Shown: positions 32,692 through 41,600 of the stretch, one piece after another
How the letters are laid out: each line of letters opens with the position of its first letter
Numbering within the stretch: position 1 is the stretch's first letter
Origin: Histidinibacterium lentulum
Lineage (GTDB): Bacteria; Pseudomonadota; Alphaproteobacteria; Rhodobacterales; Rhodobacteraceae
NCBI RefSeq assembly: GCF_003789055.1
Contig: NZ_ML119095.1
Span: 1 to 64,000, forward strand
Length of the DNA stretch: 64,000 nucleotides
Reading direction: 5' to 3'
Notes under the pieces: model-generated
The model's database searches: none
Told to the model about the DNA's origin: nothing
What the model saw: only the letters and a program-made list of their open reading frames with translations
Made by a program: the position numbers and the translations under genes

Positions 32692-33633
32692 ATGGCACGA
32701 GCCCAAGGGGCGCGAGCGCTGATGGCGCTTGCGTTCGAGACGACCTATGGAACGCCGCCCGTCAGCGGCTTCACCCGCATGCCCTTCGCCAGCACGTCGC
32801 TCGGCGCGGAGCAGCCGCTGCTGAATTCGGAGCTTCTCGGCTACGGCCGCGATCCGCTAGCGCCGATCAAGGACGCCGTGACGGCCGACGGCGACGTCGT
32901 CGTGCCGCTGGACGCCGAGGCGTTCGGCTTCTGGCTGAAGGCAGCCTTCGGCGCGCCCACGACCACGGGCGCGGAGGCCCCGTACAGCCACGAATTTCAG
33001 TCGGGGTCCTGGACGTTGCCCTCGATGTCGATCGAGACCGGCATGCCCGAGGTGCCCCGCTATGCGATGTACTCGGGCTGCGTGCTCGACCAGATCACCT
33101 GGCAGATGCAGCGCTCGGGCCTGCTCACCGCGACCGCGCGGCTGGTGGCGCAGGGCGAGACGGTCGGCACCACGACCAGTGCCGGAACGCCCGCCGCACT
33201 GGAGTTGAAGCGCTTCGGCCATTTCAACGGGGCGATCACCCGGAACGGCACCGCCCTCGGCAATGTGGTCTCGGCCGAGATCACCTACGCCAACAACCTC
33301 GACCGGATCGAGACCATCCGCTCGGACGGCCGCATCGATGGCGCGGATCCATCCATTGCCGCGCTGACGGGCCGGATCGAGGTGCGCTTCGCCGACCAGA
33401 CGCTGGTGACGCAGGCGATCAACGGCGAGGCCTGCGAGATGGAATTCGCCTACGTCCTGCCTTCAGGCGAAAGCTTCTCCTTCACCGTGCACGCCGTCTA
33501 CCTGCCGCGTCCACGGATCGAGATTTCCGGGCCGCAGGGCGTCCAGGCGACATTCGACTGGCAGGCCGCGCGCGACAGCGTCGTCGGCCGGATGTGCACC
33601 GCCACCCTCGTGAATGACGTGGAGACGTATTGA
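32692..33633 (+). CDS. major tail tube protein (gpV-like)
   Basis: A 313-residue protein (MARAQGARALMALAFETTYG; ITWQMQRSGLLTATARLVAQ; RNGTALGNVVSAEITYANNL). These are typical of the phage tail tube family (lambda gpV position). Two related beta-sandwich repeats probably span 1-160 and 160-313. An AGGAGA site precedes the ATG. Its stop overlaps the next start (TGATG). Confidence 0.85.
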   Translation: MARAQGARALMALAFETTYGTPPVSGFTRMPFASTSLGAEQPLLNSELLGYGRDPLAPIKDAVTADGDVVVPLDAEAFGFWLKAAFGAPTTTGAEAPYSHEFQSGSWTLPSMSIETGMPEVPRYAMYSGCVLDQITWQMQRSGLLTATARLVAQGETVGTTTSAGTPAALELKRFGHFNGAITRNGTALGNVVSAEITYANNLDRIETIRSDGRIDGADPSIAALTGRIEVRFADQTLVTQAINGEACEMEFAYVLPSGESFSFTVHAVYLPRPRIEISGPQGVQATFDWQAARDSVVGRMCTATLVNDVETY

Positions 33634-34070
33634 TGCTGACGCTCGACCTGACCAACGCGCCGCGCTGGCATGACCTCGCCCCCGGCGTCCGGGTGCAACT
33701 GCGCCCGCTGACGACCGCCCTGATGGTCGCGACGCGCAGCGACCCCGCCGTCGAGGCGGTGCCCGAGGAGGCTTCCGACGAGGAGCGCGCCGTCGCCTTC
33801 GCCAAGGCGCTGGCGCGACGGGCTGTGCTCGGCTGGGAGGGCATCGGCGATGCCGACGGCAACCCGATCGATCCCACCCCCGAGGCCATCGACGCGCTGC
33901 TCGACGTCTGGCCGATCTTCGAGGCCTTCCAATTGACCTACGTGTCCAAAGGCCTGCTGCTGGAACAGGAAAAAAACGCCTCCGCGCTCTCGCCGAGTGG
34001 TCCTTCGGCGGGGGCGAGTGCTACTGCGAAGCCTGCGCGCAAGCGTGCGAAGACTGCCCGACGCGCCTGA
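33633..34070 (+). CDS. tail assembly chaperone, gpG-like zero-frame product
   Basis: A 145-residue protein (MLTLDLTNAPRWHDLAPGVR; AVEAVPEEASDEERAVAFAK; DVWPIFEAFQLTYVSKGLLL) ending in a Lys/Arg/Ala-rich tail. It sits between the tail tube and tape-measure genes, the place of lambda G. The A AAA AAC heptamer at 33971-33977 would allow ribosomes to slip back one base and make a longer GT-like protein. The chaperone is thought to coat the tape measure before tail tube assembly. Confidence 0.75.
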   Translation: MLTLDLTNAPRWHDLAPGVRVQLRPLTTALMVATRSDPAVEAVPEEASDEERAVAFAKALARRAVLGWEGIGDADGNPIDPTPEAIDALLDVWPIFEAFQLTYVSKGLLLEQEKNASALSPSGPSAGASATAKPARKRAKTARRA

Positions 34071-34297
34071 ACCGGCCGCTTACCCATGAGGGCTGGCAGG
34101 TCTGGGATCTCGTCGGCCGCCTCGGCGGTCAGTTGCGCGTGCTGCCCGGCGCGGTGGTCGGCTGGGACCTGTCCGCGGCCCTCGCTCTGGGAAATGCGCT
34201 CGGCGTCCCGCCCGCTGCTGCGGGTGAACTCTTGCCCGTCATCGAAGCGGTGATGGTGGCCAAGCTCAACGAAAAGATGGATCATTCCCATGGCTGA
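33633..34297 (+). CDS. tail assembly chaperone, gpGT-like -1 frameshift product
   Basis: Zero frame to 33977, then the -1 frame to 34297, giving about 221 residues. The extension reads RLRALAEWSFGGGECYCEAC, then LTHEGWQVWDLVGRLGGQLR and AALALGNALGVPPAAAGELL, ending MDHSHG. It is stop-free, has coding-like amino-acid content and four Cys-x2-Cys-like pairs near its start. It ends 8 bases into the tape-measure gene. This matches the lambda G/GT arrangement, with T supplied only by frameshifting. Confidence 0.75.
33971..33977 (+). promoter_or_regulatory. -1 ribosomal frameshift slippery site
   Basis: The heptamer A AAA AAC is in the correct phase relative to the gpG-like frame (GAA AAA AAC). It lies at the end of the shared chaperone domain and 94 bases before the zero-frame stop. 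It fits the X XXY YYZ rule for -1 slippage and joins to an open -1 frame of about 320 bases. Confidence 0.8.
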
Positions 34298-36707
34298 GAA
34301 GAGGGTCAGCGTCCGCCTCGCGGCCGTGGGCGGACGGCAGGTGCGCGCCGAACTCGAAGGCGTGGGCGAGGCCGGGTCGCGCGGCTTCGGACGGCTGAGC
34401 CGGGAGATGGAAGCCGCGAACGCCCGGCTCGCGGCCTTCTCGCGGCGGGTGCGGGTCGCGGCTGCCGCTGCCGTGGCCGCCGCAGCCGCTGCTGGCGTGG
34501 CGATGATCCGGTCCAGCCTGCAGACGGTCGATGCGCAGGCGAAGCTGGCGCAGTCGCTCGGCACCACCGTCGCCTCGATCCAGACGCTGGAGCGCGCGGG
34601 CGATCTGGCGGGCGTCTCCATGTCCGGCATCGAGCAGGCCACCAAGGATCTGACGCGCCGTCTCAGTCAGGCGGCCGCCGGGACCGGCCCTGCTGCCGAC
34701 GCGCTCGACCGGCTGGGGCTTTCAGCAAATGAGCTGATCGCCTTGCCGCTGGACCAGCGCGTGGGCGCGATCAACGCGGCGATCGAGAGCTTCGTGCCTG
34801 CCGCCGAGCGCGCGGCGGTCGCGGGCCAGCTCTTCGGCGAGGAAGGCTCCATCGCGATGAGCCGGATCGACACCGCGACGCTGCGCCAGGCGACAGAGGA
34901 CGTCCTCGCCTTCGGGGTTGTCGTCTCCGAGCAGGACGCCGACCAGATCGAGCGGACGAACGACGCCATCTCGCGGCTCGGGTTGGTCTGGCGCGGGCTC
35001 TCGAACCAGTTGGCGGTCGCAGCGGCACCTGCGCTGGAAGCCGTCGCCGATGCCATGGCGGCGGTGGCCAGCCGCACCGGGCCGCTCGGCATCGCGATCC
35101 GCGGTCTCTTGGACAACATCGGCCGCCTGACCACCTATGCCGCCACCTTCGCGGCGTTCCTCGCGGGACGTTGGGTCGCCGGCATGGCGGCTGCGGCGCT
35201 CTCGGTCCGGGGCCTCGCCACGGCGCTCGTTGTCCTGCGCGGGGCGCTGATCCGCACCGGCATCGGCGCGCTGATCGTCGGCGCGGGCGAGCTCGTCTAC
35301 CAGTTCACCCGGCTCGTCTCCGGCGCCGGCGGTTTCGGAGAAGCGATGTCGCTCCTGAAGGACCTCGCGGTCGAGGTCTGGGAACGCATCAGTATGGGCG
35401 CGGCGGCGGCGGGCGCGGCCGCCACGGCGATGTTCTTCGACCTGAAGGCGGATGCCGCATCGGGCATGCAGAGCGCCATCGAGAGCGTGGTGGGCTTCGG
35501 CAACACGGCCGCGAACACCTTCGAAGGCGCCTACGAGGCGATCAAGGCGATCTGGGGCCTGCTGCCCGCCGCCATCGGCGATCTCGCGTTCCAGGCGGCC
35601 AACAGCCTGGTCGATGGCGTCGAGGCGATGCTGAACGGGGTGGTCTCGCGGATCAACGGCTTTATCGGCGGCATCAACCAGGGGCTCGAAGCGCTCGGGT
35701 CGGAGCGGCGCATATCGCTGGTTCCGGACCTCGACCTCGGCGAGATCGAGAACCGCTTCGAGGGAGCGGCGACTGCCGCAACCACGGCAGCTCAGGCGGC
35801 CTTCGATCGGGCCTTCGAGGACAATCCGCTCTCCGCGCCCGATCTCGGTCTGACCGAGGCGGCGAACAGGGCGCTCGAGTCCGCCAACCTTTACCGCGGC
35901 GCGGCGCGCGACCTGGCGGAGGGGGCCCGTGCGCCCCTCGAAAGCTGGCAGGCGCTGCGCGATGCCGTACGCGGCACCGACGAGGACGGCGCCGACGCAC
36001 TGGCCGAGACCACCGCTGCGGCGGAGCGCCTGGAGACGTCCCTCGGCGACGCCGGGCGCGCCGCAACAGATGCAGGTGTGGCGGCCGGAGCTGCTGCTGC
36101 GGTAGCGGAGCCCGCGACCGACGCGGCCGTCACCGGCTGGCGGGCGGTCACCGCCGCGCTCTCCGACTACGCCAGCAAGGCCCGCGAGATCGGTGGCGAC
36201 ATCGGCCAGAGCCTCGTCGGCGCCTTCCAGTCGGCCGAGAACGCGGTGGGCCAGTTCGTGAAGACCGGCAAGCTCGACTTCCGCGATCTGGTGACGTCGC
36301 TGCTGGCCGATCTCGCCCAACTGGCGGCGCGGCGGTTCATCCTCGGGCCGATCGCCAATGCGCTCTCCGGCGTCTTCTCCGGGGCGGGCGGCATCTTCGC
36401 CAACGTCCTGCATGCGGGCGGGATGGTCGGATCGGCTGGACCCTCGCGGATGGTCCCGGCCATGGCCTTCGCCGCCGCGCCGCGGATGCATGGTGGCGGC
36501 ATGGCCGGGCTTCGTCACGACGAGGTGCCCGCGATCCTGCAGCGCGGGGAACGCGTGCTGTCGCGGCGGGAGGCACAGAGCTACGGCGCGGGCGGCGGGG
36601 TCAACGTGACCATCATGGCCCGCGACGCCGAGAGCTTCCGGCAATCGCGAACGCAGGTCGCCGCGGATCTCGCCCGCGCCGTGTCGCTCGGTCGGAGGGG
36701 CATGTGA
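34290..36707 (+). CDS. tail tape-measure protein (gpH-like)
   Basis: An 805-residue protein, Ala/Gly-rich and largely helical. It has a SLGTTVASIQTLERAGDLAG segment (about 90-109), several hydrophobic stretches (about 55-70 and 270-360), and a lambda tape-measure C-terminal domain (GKLDFRDLVTSLLADLAQLA about 663-682, then MHGGGMAGLRHDEVPAILQR). The length sets tail length: about 800 residues suggests a tail near 120 nm by the usual rule of about 0.15 nm per residue. It overlaps the GT extension by 8 bases. Confidence 0.92.
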   Translation: MAEKRVSVRLAAVGGRQVRAELEGVGEAGSRGFGRLSREMEAANARLAAFSRRVRVAAAAAVAAAAAAGVAMIRSSLQTVDAQAKLAQSLGTTVASIQTLERAGDLAGVSMSGIEQATKDLTRRLSQAAAGTGPAADALDRLGLSANELIALPLDQRVGAINAAIESFVPAAERAAVAGQLFGEEGSIAMSRIDTATLRQATEDVLAFGVVVSEQDADQIERTNDAISRLGLVWRGLSNQLAVAAAPALEAVADAMAAVASRTGPLGIAIRGLLDNIGRLTTYAATFAAFLAGRWVAGMAAAALSVRGLATALVVLRGALIRTGIGALIVGAGELVYQFTRLVSGAGGFGEAMSLLKDLAVEVWERISMGAAAAGAAATAMFFDLKADAASGMQSAIESVVGFGNTAANTFEGAYEAIKAIWGLLPAAIGDLAFQAANSLVDGVEAMLNGVVSRINGFIGGINQGLEALGSERRISLVPDLDLGEIENRFEGAATAATTAAQAAFDRAFEDNPLSAPDLGLTEAANRALESANLYRGAARDLAEGARAPLESWQALRDAVRGTDEDGADALAETTAAAERLETSLGDAGRAATDAGVAAGAAAAVAEPATDAAVTGWRAVTAALSDYASKAREIGGDIGQSLVGAFQSAENAVGQFVKTGKLDFRDLVTSLLADLAQLAARRFILGPIANALSGVFSGAGGIFANVLHAGGMVGSAGPSRMVPAMAFAAAPRMHGGGMAGLRHDEVPAILQRGERVLSRREAQSYGAGGGVNVTIMARDAESFRQSRTQVAADLARAVSLGRRGM

Positions 36708-37333
36708 TGGCGTTTCACGAGGTCCGGTTTCCCGACAACATCAGCCGAGGTGCGCGGGGCGGACCGGAGCGGCGCACGCAGATCGTCGAGCTCGCCTCGG
36801 GCGACGAGGAGCGCAACGCCAGCTGGGCCAATTCGCGCCGCCGCTACGATGTCGCCTATGGCATCCGCCGCGCCGACGATCTGGCCGCCGTCGTCGCCTT
36901 CTTCGAGGCGCGCAATGGCCGCCTGCATGGCTTCCGGTTCAAGGACTGGGGTGACCACAAGTCCTGCCTGCCTTCGGGCACGCCGTCGCCCACCGATCAG
37001 TCTATCGGCACGGGCGACGGCGCGACGACCGCCTTCCAGCTGGTCAAGCGCTACGCCTCGGGTGCGCAATCCTGGACGCGCGCCGTCGCGAAGCCGGTGA
37101 CCGGAACCGCGCGCATCGCGCTCGGCGGGGTCGAGCAGCCTTCCGGCTGGTCGGTCGACACCGCCACCGGCGTCGTCACCTTCAGCACCGCGCCGGGCGC
37201 TGGCGCCGCCATCACCGCGGGCTTCGAGTTCGACGTGCCGGTCCGTTTCGACACCGACGCGCTCGACGTGACGCTCGACCTCGAGCGGCTCGGCTCGATC
37301 ACCTCCATCCCGCTTCTGGAACTGCGCCGATGA
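36707..37333 (+). CDS. DUF2460 distal tail protein (GTA gp12-like)
   Basis: A 208-residue protein starting MAFHEVRFPDNISRGARGGP and containing DVAYGIRRADDLAAVVAFFE and GFRFKDWGDH. This is DUF2460, homologous to gp12 of the Rhodobacter gene transfer agent, the distal tail component under the baseplate. The start overlaps the tape-measure stop. The next three genes keep the GTA gp13-gp14-gp15 order. Confidence 0.92.
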   Translation: MAFHEVRFPDNISRGARGGPERRTQIVELASGDEERNASWANSRRRYDVAYGIRRADDLAAVVAFFEARNGRLHGFRFKDWGDHKSCLPSGTPSPTDQSIGTGDGATTAFQLVKRYASGAQSWTRAVAKPVTGTARIALGGVEQPSGWSVDTATGVVTFSTAPGAGAAITAGFEFDVPVRFDTDALDVTLDLERLGSITSIPLLELRR

Positions 37334-38214
37334 AGTCCCTCGACCCCGACCTGCAGGCCCATCTCGACGAGGGAACGACGACGCTCGCCTGGTGCTGGCG
37401 GATCGTGCGCGCCGACGGCACGAGTTTCGGCTTCACCGACCACGATCGGACGCTCAGCTTCGAGGGGACGGATTTCGAGCCCGAGAGCGGGCTGACGGCC
37501 TCCGAGGTCCGTTCCGGCTCGGACCTCTCGGTCGATGCGCAGGACGCCGAGGGCGTGCTGACCTCGGACCGGATTACCGAGACCGACATCCTCGACGGCC
37601 GCTGGGATAACGCCGAGGTCGAAGTCTGGCGGGTGAACTGGGCCGACACGAACCAGCGCGTGCTGATGCGGCGCGGGGCCATCGGCCAGATCCGGCGCGG
37701 GCGGCTGGCCTTCGTCGCCGAAGTCCGCTCGCTCGCGCATGTGCTTGGCCAGACGATCGGGCGGACGTTCCAGGCGACCTGCGATGCCGCGCTCGGCGAT
37801 GCGCGCTGCGGCGTCGATCTGGAGAACCCGGCGTTCAAGGGCACGAGCGTCGTGATCGACCTTCTACGCGACCGCGCCTTCACCGCTTCGGGCCTCGGCG
37901 GCTTCGCCTCCGGCTGGTTCACCTTCGGGACCATCGAATGGACCAGTGGCTCCAACGCGGGGCGTCGGGCCGAGGTTCTCGGCCATGATGTGACGGACGG
38001 CATCGCCGTGCTGACCCTTCTCGAGGCGCCGGTGCGCGAGATCTCCGAGGGCAATGCCTTCACCATCCGTGCGGGCTGCGATAAGCGGATCGAGACCTGC
38101 GGCGCCAGGTTCGCCAACACGGCCAACTTCCGGGGGTTCCCGCACATCCCCGGCCAGGATGCCGTGCTGCGCTACGCCACCAAGGATGGCGGCCACGAGG
38201 GAGGCGTGCTGTGA
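37330..38214 (+). CDS. DUF2163 baseplate hub protein (GTA gp13-like)
   Basis: A 294-residue protein (MKSLDPDLQAHLDEGTTTLA; WCWRIVRADGTSFGFTDHDR) with the C-terminal RAGCDKRIETCGARFANTAN and FRGFPHIPGQD cysteine region typical of DUF2163. In the gene transfer agent the homologue is an iron-sulphur-containing hub protein of the tail tip, so Cys residues in this region may bind a cluster. It overlaps its neighbours by 4 bases on each side. Confidence 0.92.
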   Translation: MKSLDPDLQAHLDEGTTTLAWCWRIVRADGTSFGFTDHDRTLSFEGTDFEPESGLTASEVRSGSDLSVDAQDAEGVLTSDRITETDILDGRWDNAEVEVWRVNWADTNQRVLMRRGAIGQIRRGRLAFVAEVRSLAHVLGQTIGRTFQATCDAALGDARCGVDLENPAFKGTSVVIDLLRDRAFTASGLGGFASGWFTFGTIEWTSGSNAGRRAEVLGHDVTDGIAVLTLLEAPVREISEGNAFTIRAGCDKRIETCGARFANTANFRGFPHIPGQDAVLRYATKDGGHEGGVL

Positions 38215-38657
38215 CGCAACCTCTCGCATCGGCCGACCCCGCGCGTGTCGTCGCCGTCGCACGCTCCTGGCTCGGCACGCCGTACCACGACCAGGCCAGC
38301 CTGCGCGGCGTCGGTTGCGATTGCCTCGGGCTCGCGCGGGGGGTCTGGCGCGACGTGGTGGGGCCGGAGCCGTTCCCGATTCTGCCTTACAGCCGCGACT
38401 GGGGCGAGACCGGCCCGCGCGAGGTTCTGGCCGAAGGCGCGCGGCGCATGATGATCGAGGTGTCGCCTGCCGAGGCCGGTCCCGGCGCGCTGGTCCTCTT
38501 CTGCATGAGGCCCCGCGCCATCGCCAAGCATGTCGGGATCCTCACCGGTCCTGCCACCTTCCTCCACGCCTATGAGCGGCTCGGCGTGATCGAGGAACCG
38601 CTCACCAATGCCTGGCGGCGGCGCATCGCCTTCGCCTTCCTCTTCCCGCAACGCTGA
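38211..38657 (+). CDS. NlpC/P60 tail peptidase (GTA gp14-like)
   Basis: A 148-residue cell-wall hydrolase with the NlpC/P60 catalytic Cys in GVGCDCLGLARGVWRD (about 34-39) and the His in IAKHVGILTGPATFLHAYER (about 107). The GTA gp14 homologue opens the peptidoglycan during DNA entry from the tail tip. It is translationally coupled to the hub gene before it and followed 9 bases later by the gp15-like gene. Confidence 0.92.
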   Translation: MTQPLASADPARVVAVARSWLGTPYHDQASLRGVGCDCLGLARGVWRDVVGPEPFPILPYSRDWGETGPREVLAEGARRMMIEVSPAEAGPGALVLFCMRPRAIAKHVGILTGPATFLHAYERLGVIEEPLTNAWRRRIAFAFLFPQR

Positions 38658-38666
38658 GACCCCGAC

Positions 38667-41600
38667 ATGGCAACGCTTGTTCTCGGTGCAGCCGGCGCCG
38701 CCATCGGCGGTTCGATCGGCGGGGCGATCCTCGGCGTGAGCGCCGCGACCATCGGCGGCTTCATCGGCTCGAGCATCGGCTCGGTCGTCGACAGCTGGAT
38801 CATCTCGTCGCTGGCGCCGACCCAGCGCATCGAGGGCGCGCGGCTCGACACGCTGCGCATCACCTCGGCCACCGAGGGCGCGGTGATCCCGCGGCTCTAT
38901 GGCCGGATGCGGATGGGCGGCAACATCATCTGGGCGACCGATTTCCGCGAGGAGACGAAGACCACGACGCAGGGCGGCGGCAAGGGCGGCGGGGGCGGCA
39001 AGGTCAAGACCACCGAGTATCTGTACTACGCCAGCTTCGCGGTGGCCTTGTGTGAAGGCCCGATCACCGGCATTGGCCGGATCTGGGCCGACGGCAAGCC
39101 GATGGACCTCTCCGGCGTCACCTGGCGCTGGTATCCCGGCGACGAGGCGCAGACGGCGGACCCGTTCATTGCGGGGAAGATGGGCGCAGCCAACACGCCC
39201 GCCTATCGCGGCACCGCCTATGTCGTCTTCGAGGAACTGGCGCTTTCGACCTACGGCAACCGCCTGCCGCAGCTGTCCTTCGAAGTCTTCCGGCCGCTCG
39301 CCGATCCCGACACCGCCGAGGGGCTGACCCGCGCCGTCACCATGATCCCGGCCTCGGGCGAGTTCACATATGCCACGCAGGCCATCCGCAAGACCGATGG
39401 CGGCGCGACGATGCCCGAGAACCTGAACGCGCTGGCCGACTCCACCGACATGGTGGAGGCGCTCGACCGGCTGCAAGCGATGGCGCCTGCGGTCGAGAGC
39501 GTCAGCCTCGTCGTGGCCTGGTTCGGCGACGACCTGCGCGCGGGCTCCTGCAAGGTGCGGCCGGGCGTCGAGGTCTCGGCCAAGTCGACCACGCCCGCCA
39601 GTTGGTCGGTGAACGGCGTGAGCCGTGCCAACGCCTTCCTGGTCAGCCGCGACGACCAGGACCGCCCGGTCTATGGCGGCACGCCGTCCGACTTCGCCGT
39701 GGTGCAGGCGATCCAGGAGATGAAGGCGCGCGGGCTGCGCGTGACATTCTACCCATTCATCCTGATGGACGTGCCGCCCGGCAACACCCTGCCGAACCCC
39801 TATTCCGACAACGCCGCCGAGACCGGCCAGCCCGCTTTCCCCTGGCGGGGCCGGATCACCTGTTCTCCAGCGGCAGGCTACGCGGGATCGGTCGACAAGA
39901 CTGCCACGGCCGCAAGCCAGGTCGCGGCGCTGTTTGGCGCGGCGACACCTGCGAGCTTCAGCGTGGCGGGTCAATCGGTTTCGTGGACAGGCACGCCCGG
40001 CGACTGGGGCCTGCGCCGCATGGTGCTGCACTATGCCCATCTCTGCGCGGCGGCGGGCGGGGTCGATGCCTTCCTGATCGGCACCGAGATGCCGGGGCTG
40101 ACGACGGTCCGCTCGGGCGCGGCCACCTATCCGGCGGTGCAGGGCTATCGGGACCTCCTTGCCGATGTGCGGTCCATTCTCGGGGCCGGGACGAAGATCG
40201 GCTACGCCGCCGACTGGTCGGAATACTTCGGGCACCAGCCGGGCGACGGCTCGGGCGACGTGTTCTTCCACCTCGATCCGCTCTGGGCGGACCCGGAGAT
40301 CGATTTCGTCGGCATCGACAATTACATGCCGCTGTCGGACTGGCGCGACGGGTTCGAGCACGCGGATGCGCAGGCGGGCTGGCCTGCGATCTACGACCGG
40401 GCCTATCTGCAGGGGAACATTGCGGGCGGGGAAGGCTTCGACTGGTTCTATGCCAGTGCGGCTGATCGGGTGGCACAGGTGCGCACCCCGATCAGCGATG
40501 GCGCGGCGGGCAAGCCATGGGTTTTCCGCTACAAGGATCTTCGCGCCTGGTGGTCGAACGCGCATTACGACCGCCCGGGCGGGGTGGAGAGCGGCACGCT
40601 GACGGCGTGGGCGCCGGAGTCGAAGCCGATCTGGTTCACCGAGCTCGGCTGTCCCGCCATCGACCGGGGCACGAACCAGCCGAACGTCTTCTTCGACCCG
40701 AAGTCGTCCGAGAGCTTCACGCCGCATTTCTCGCGGGGCTGGCGCGACGACGCGATCCAGCGCGCCTATCTCGAGGCGACGTACCTCTGGTGGGGCGTCC
40801 CGGCGAACAACCCGGTGTCATCGGTCTACGGCGGCCGGATGGTGCATGTGCCGGAATGCGCCGCCTGGACCTGGGACGCGCGGCCGTACCCGTTCTTTCC
40901 GGCGCTGACCGATGTCTGGACGGACGGGGCGAACTGGCGGCTGGGGCACTGGCTGACCGGACGGCTTGGCGCGGTGTCGCTGGCGGCGCTCGTGCGGCAC
41001 CTCTGCCTGCGCGCCGGGCTGCCCGAGTCCCGGATCGACGTCACCGGCCTCTGGGGCGCGGTCGAAGGCTACGCCATCACGGCGCTGGAAAGCCCACGCG
41101 CCTCGATCACAACGCTGTCGCGGCATTTCGGCTTCGACGCCGTCGAGACAGAGGGGGGGATCCGCTTTGTCATGCGCGGCCGGGCCTCCGTCGCCACCCT
41201 CGCGCCCGACGATCTGGTGGCCACCCGCGAGGGCGATGTGCTGGAACTGACGCGCGGCCAGGAGACCGAACTGCCGCAGGCCCTGAAATGGCAGGTCGCC
41301 CGCGCCGACGAGGATTACGACGCGGCCCTCGTCGAGGCCCGGCGCATCACCGTGGACACGACCCGGATCGCGTCCGAGTCCTTTCCAATGGCGGTGCCGC
41401 CCGAGGAGGCCGAGAGGCGCTGCCGCCGCGCGCTGATGGAGGCGTGGGTGGGCCGCGAGACGGCGGCGTTCCGTTTGCCACCCTCGCGCCTCGCGTTCGA
41501 TCCGGCCGATGCGATCCGGCTCGCGCATGACGGGCGTCTGGTCGATCTGCGGCTCGTCTCCATCGCCGACGCGGCAGCGCGCGGCATCGAGGCGGTGCGG

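Noticed and set aside
34722-36644. 640-residue minus-strand frame
   Set aside because: Antisense to the tape-measure gene with no recognisable motif.
38172-40727. 851-residue open frame on the minus strand
   Set aside because: Antisense to the GTA gp15-like gene; no domain-like sequence and Arg/Gly/His-rich composition typical of a shadow frame.
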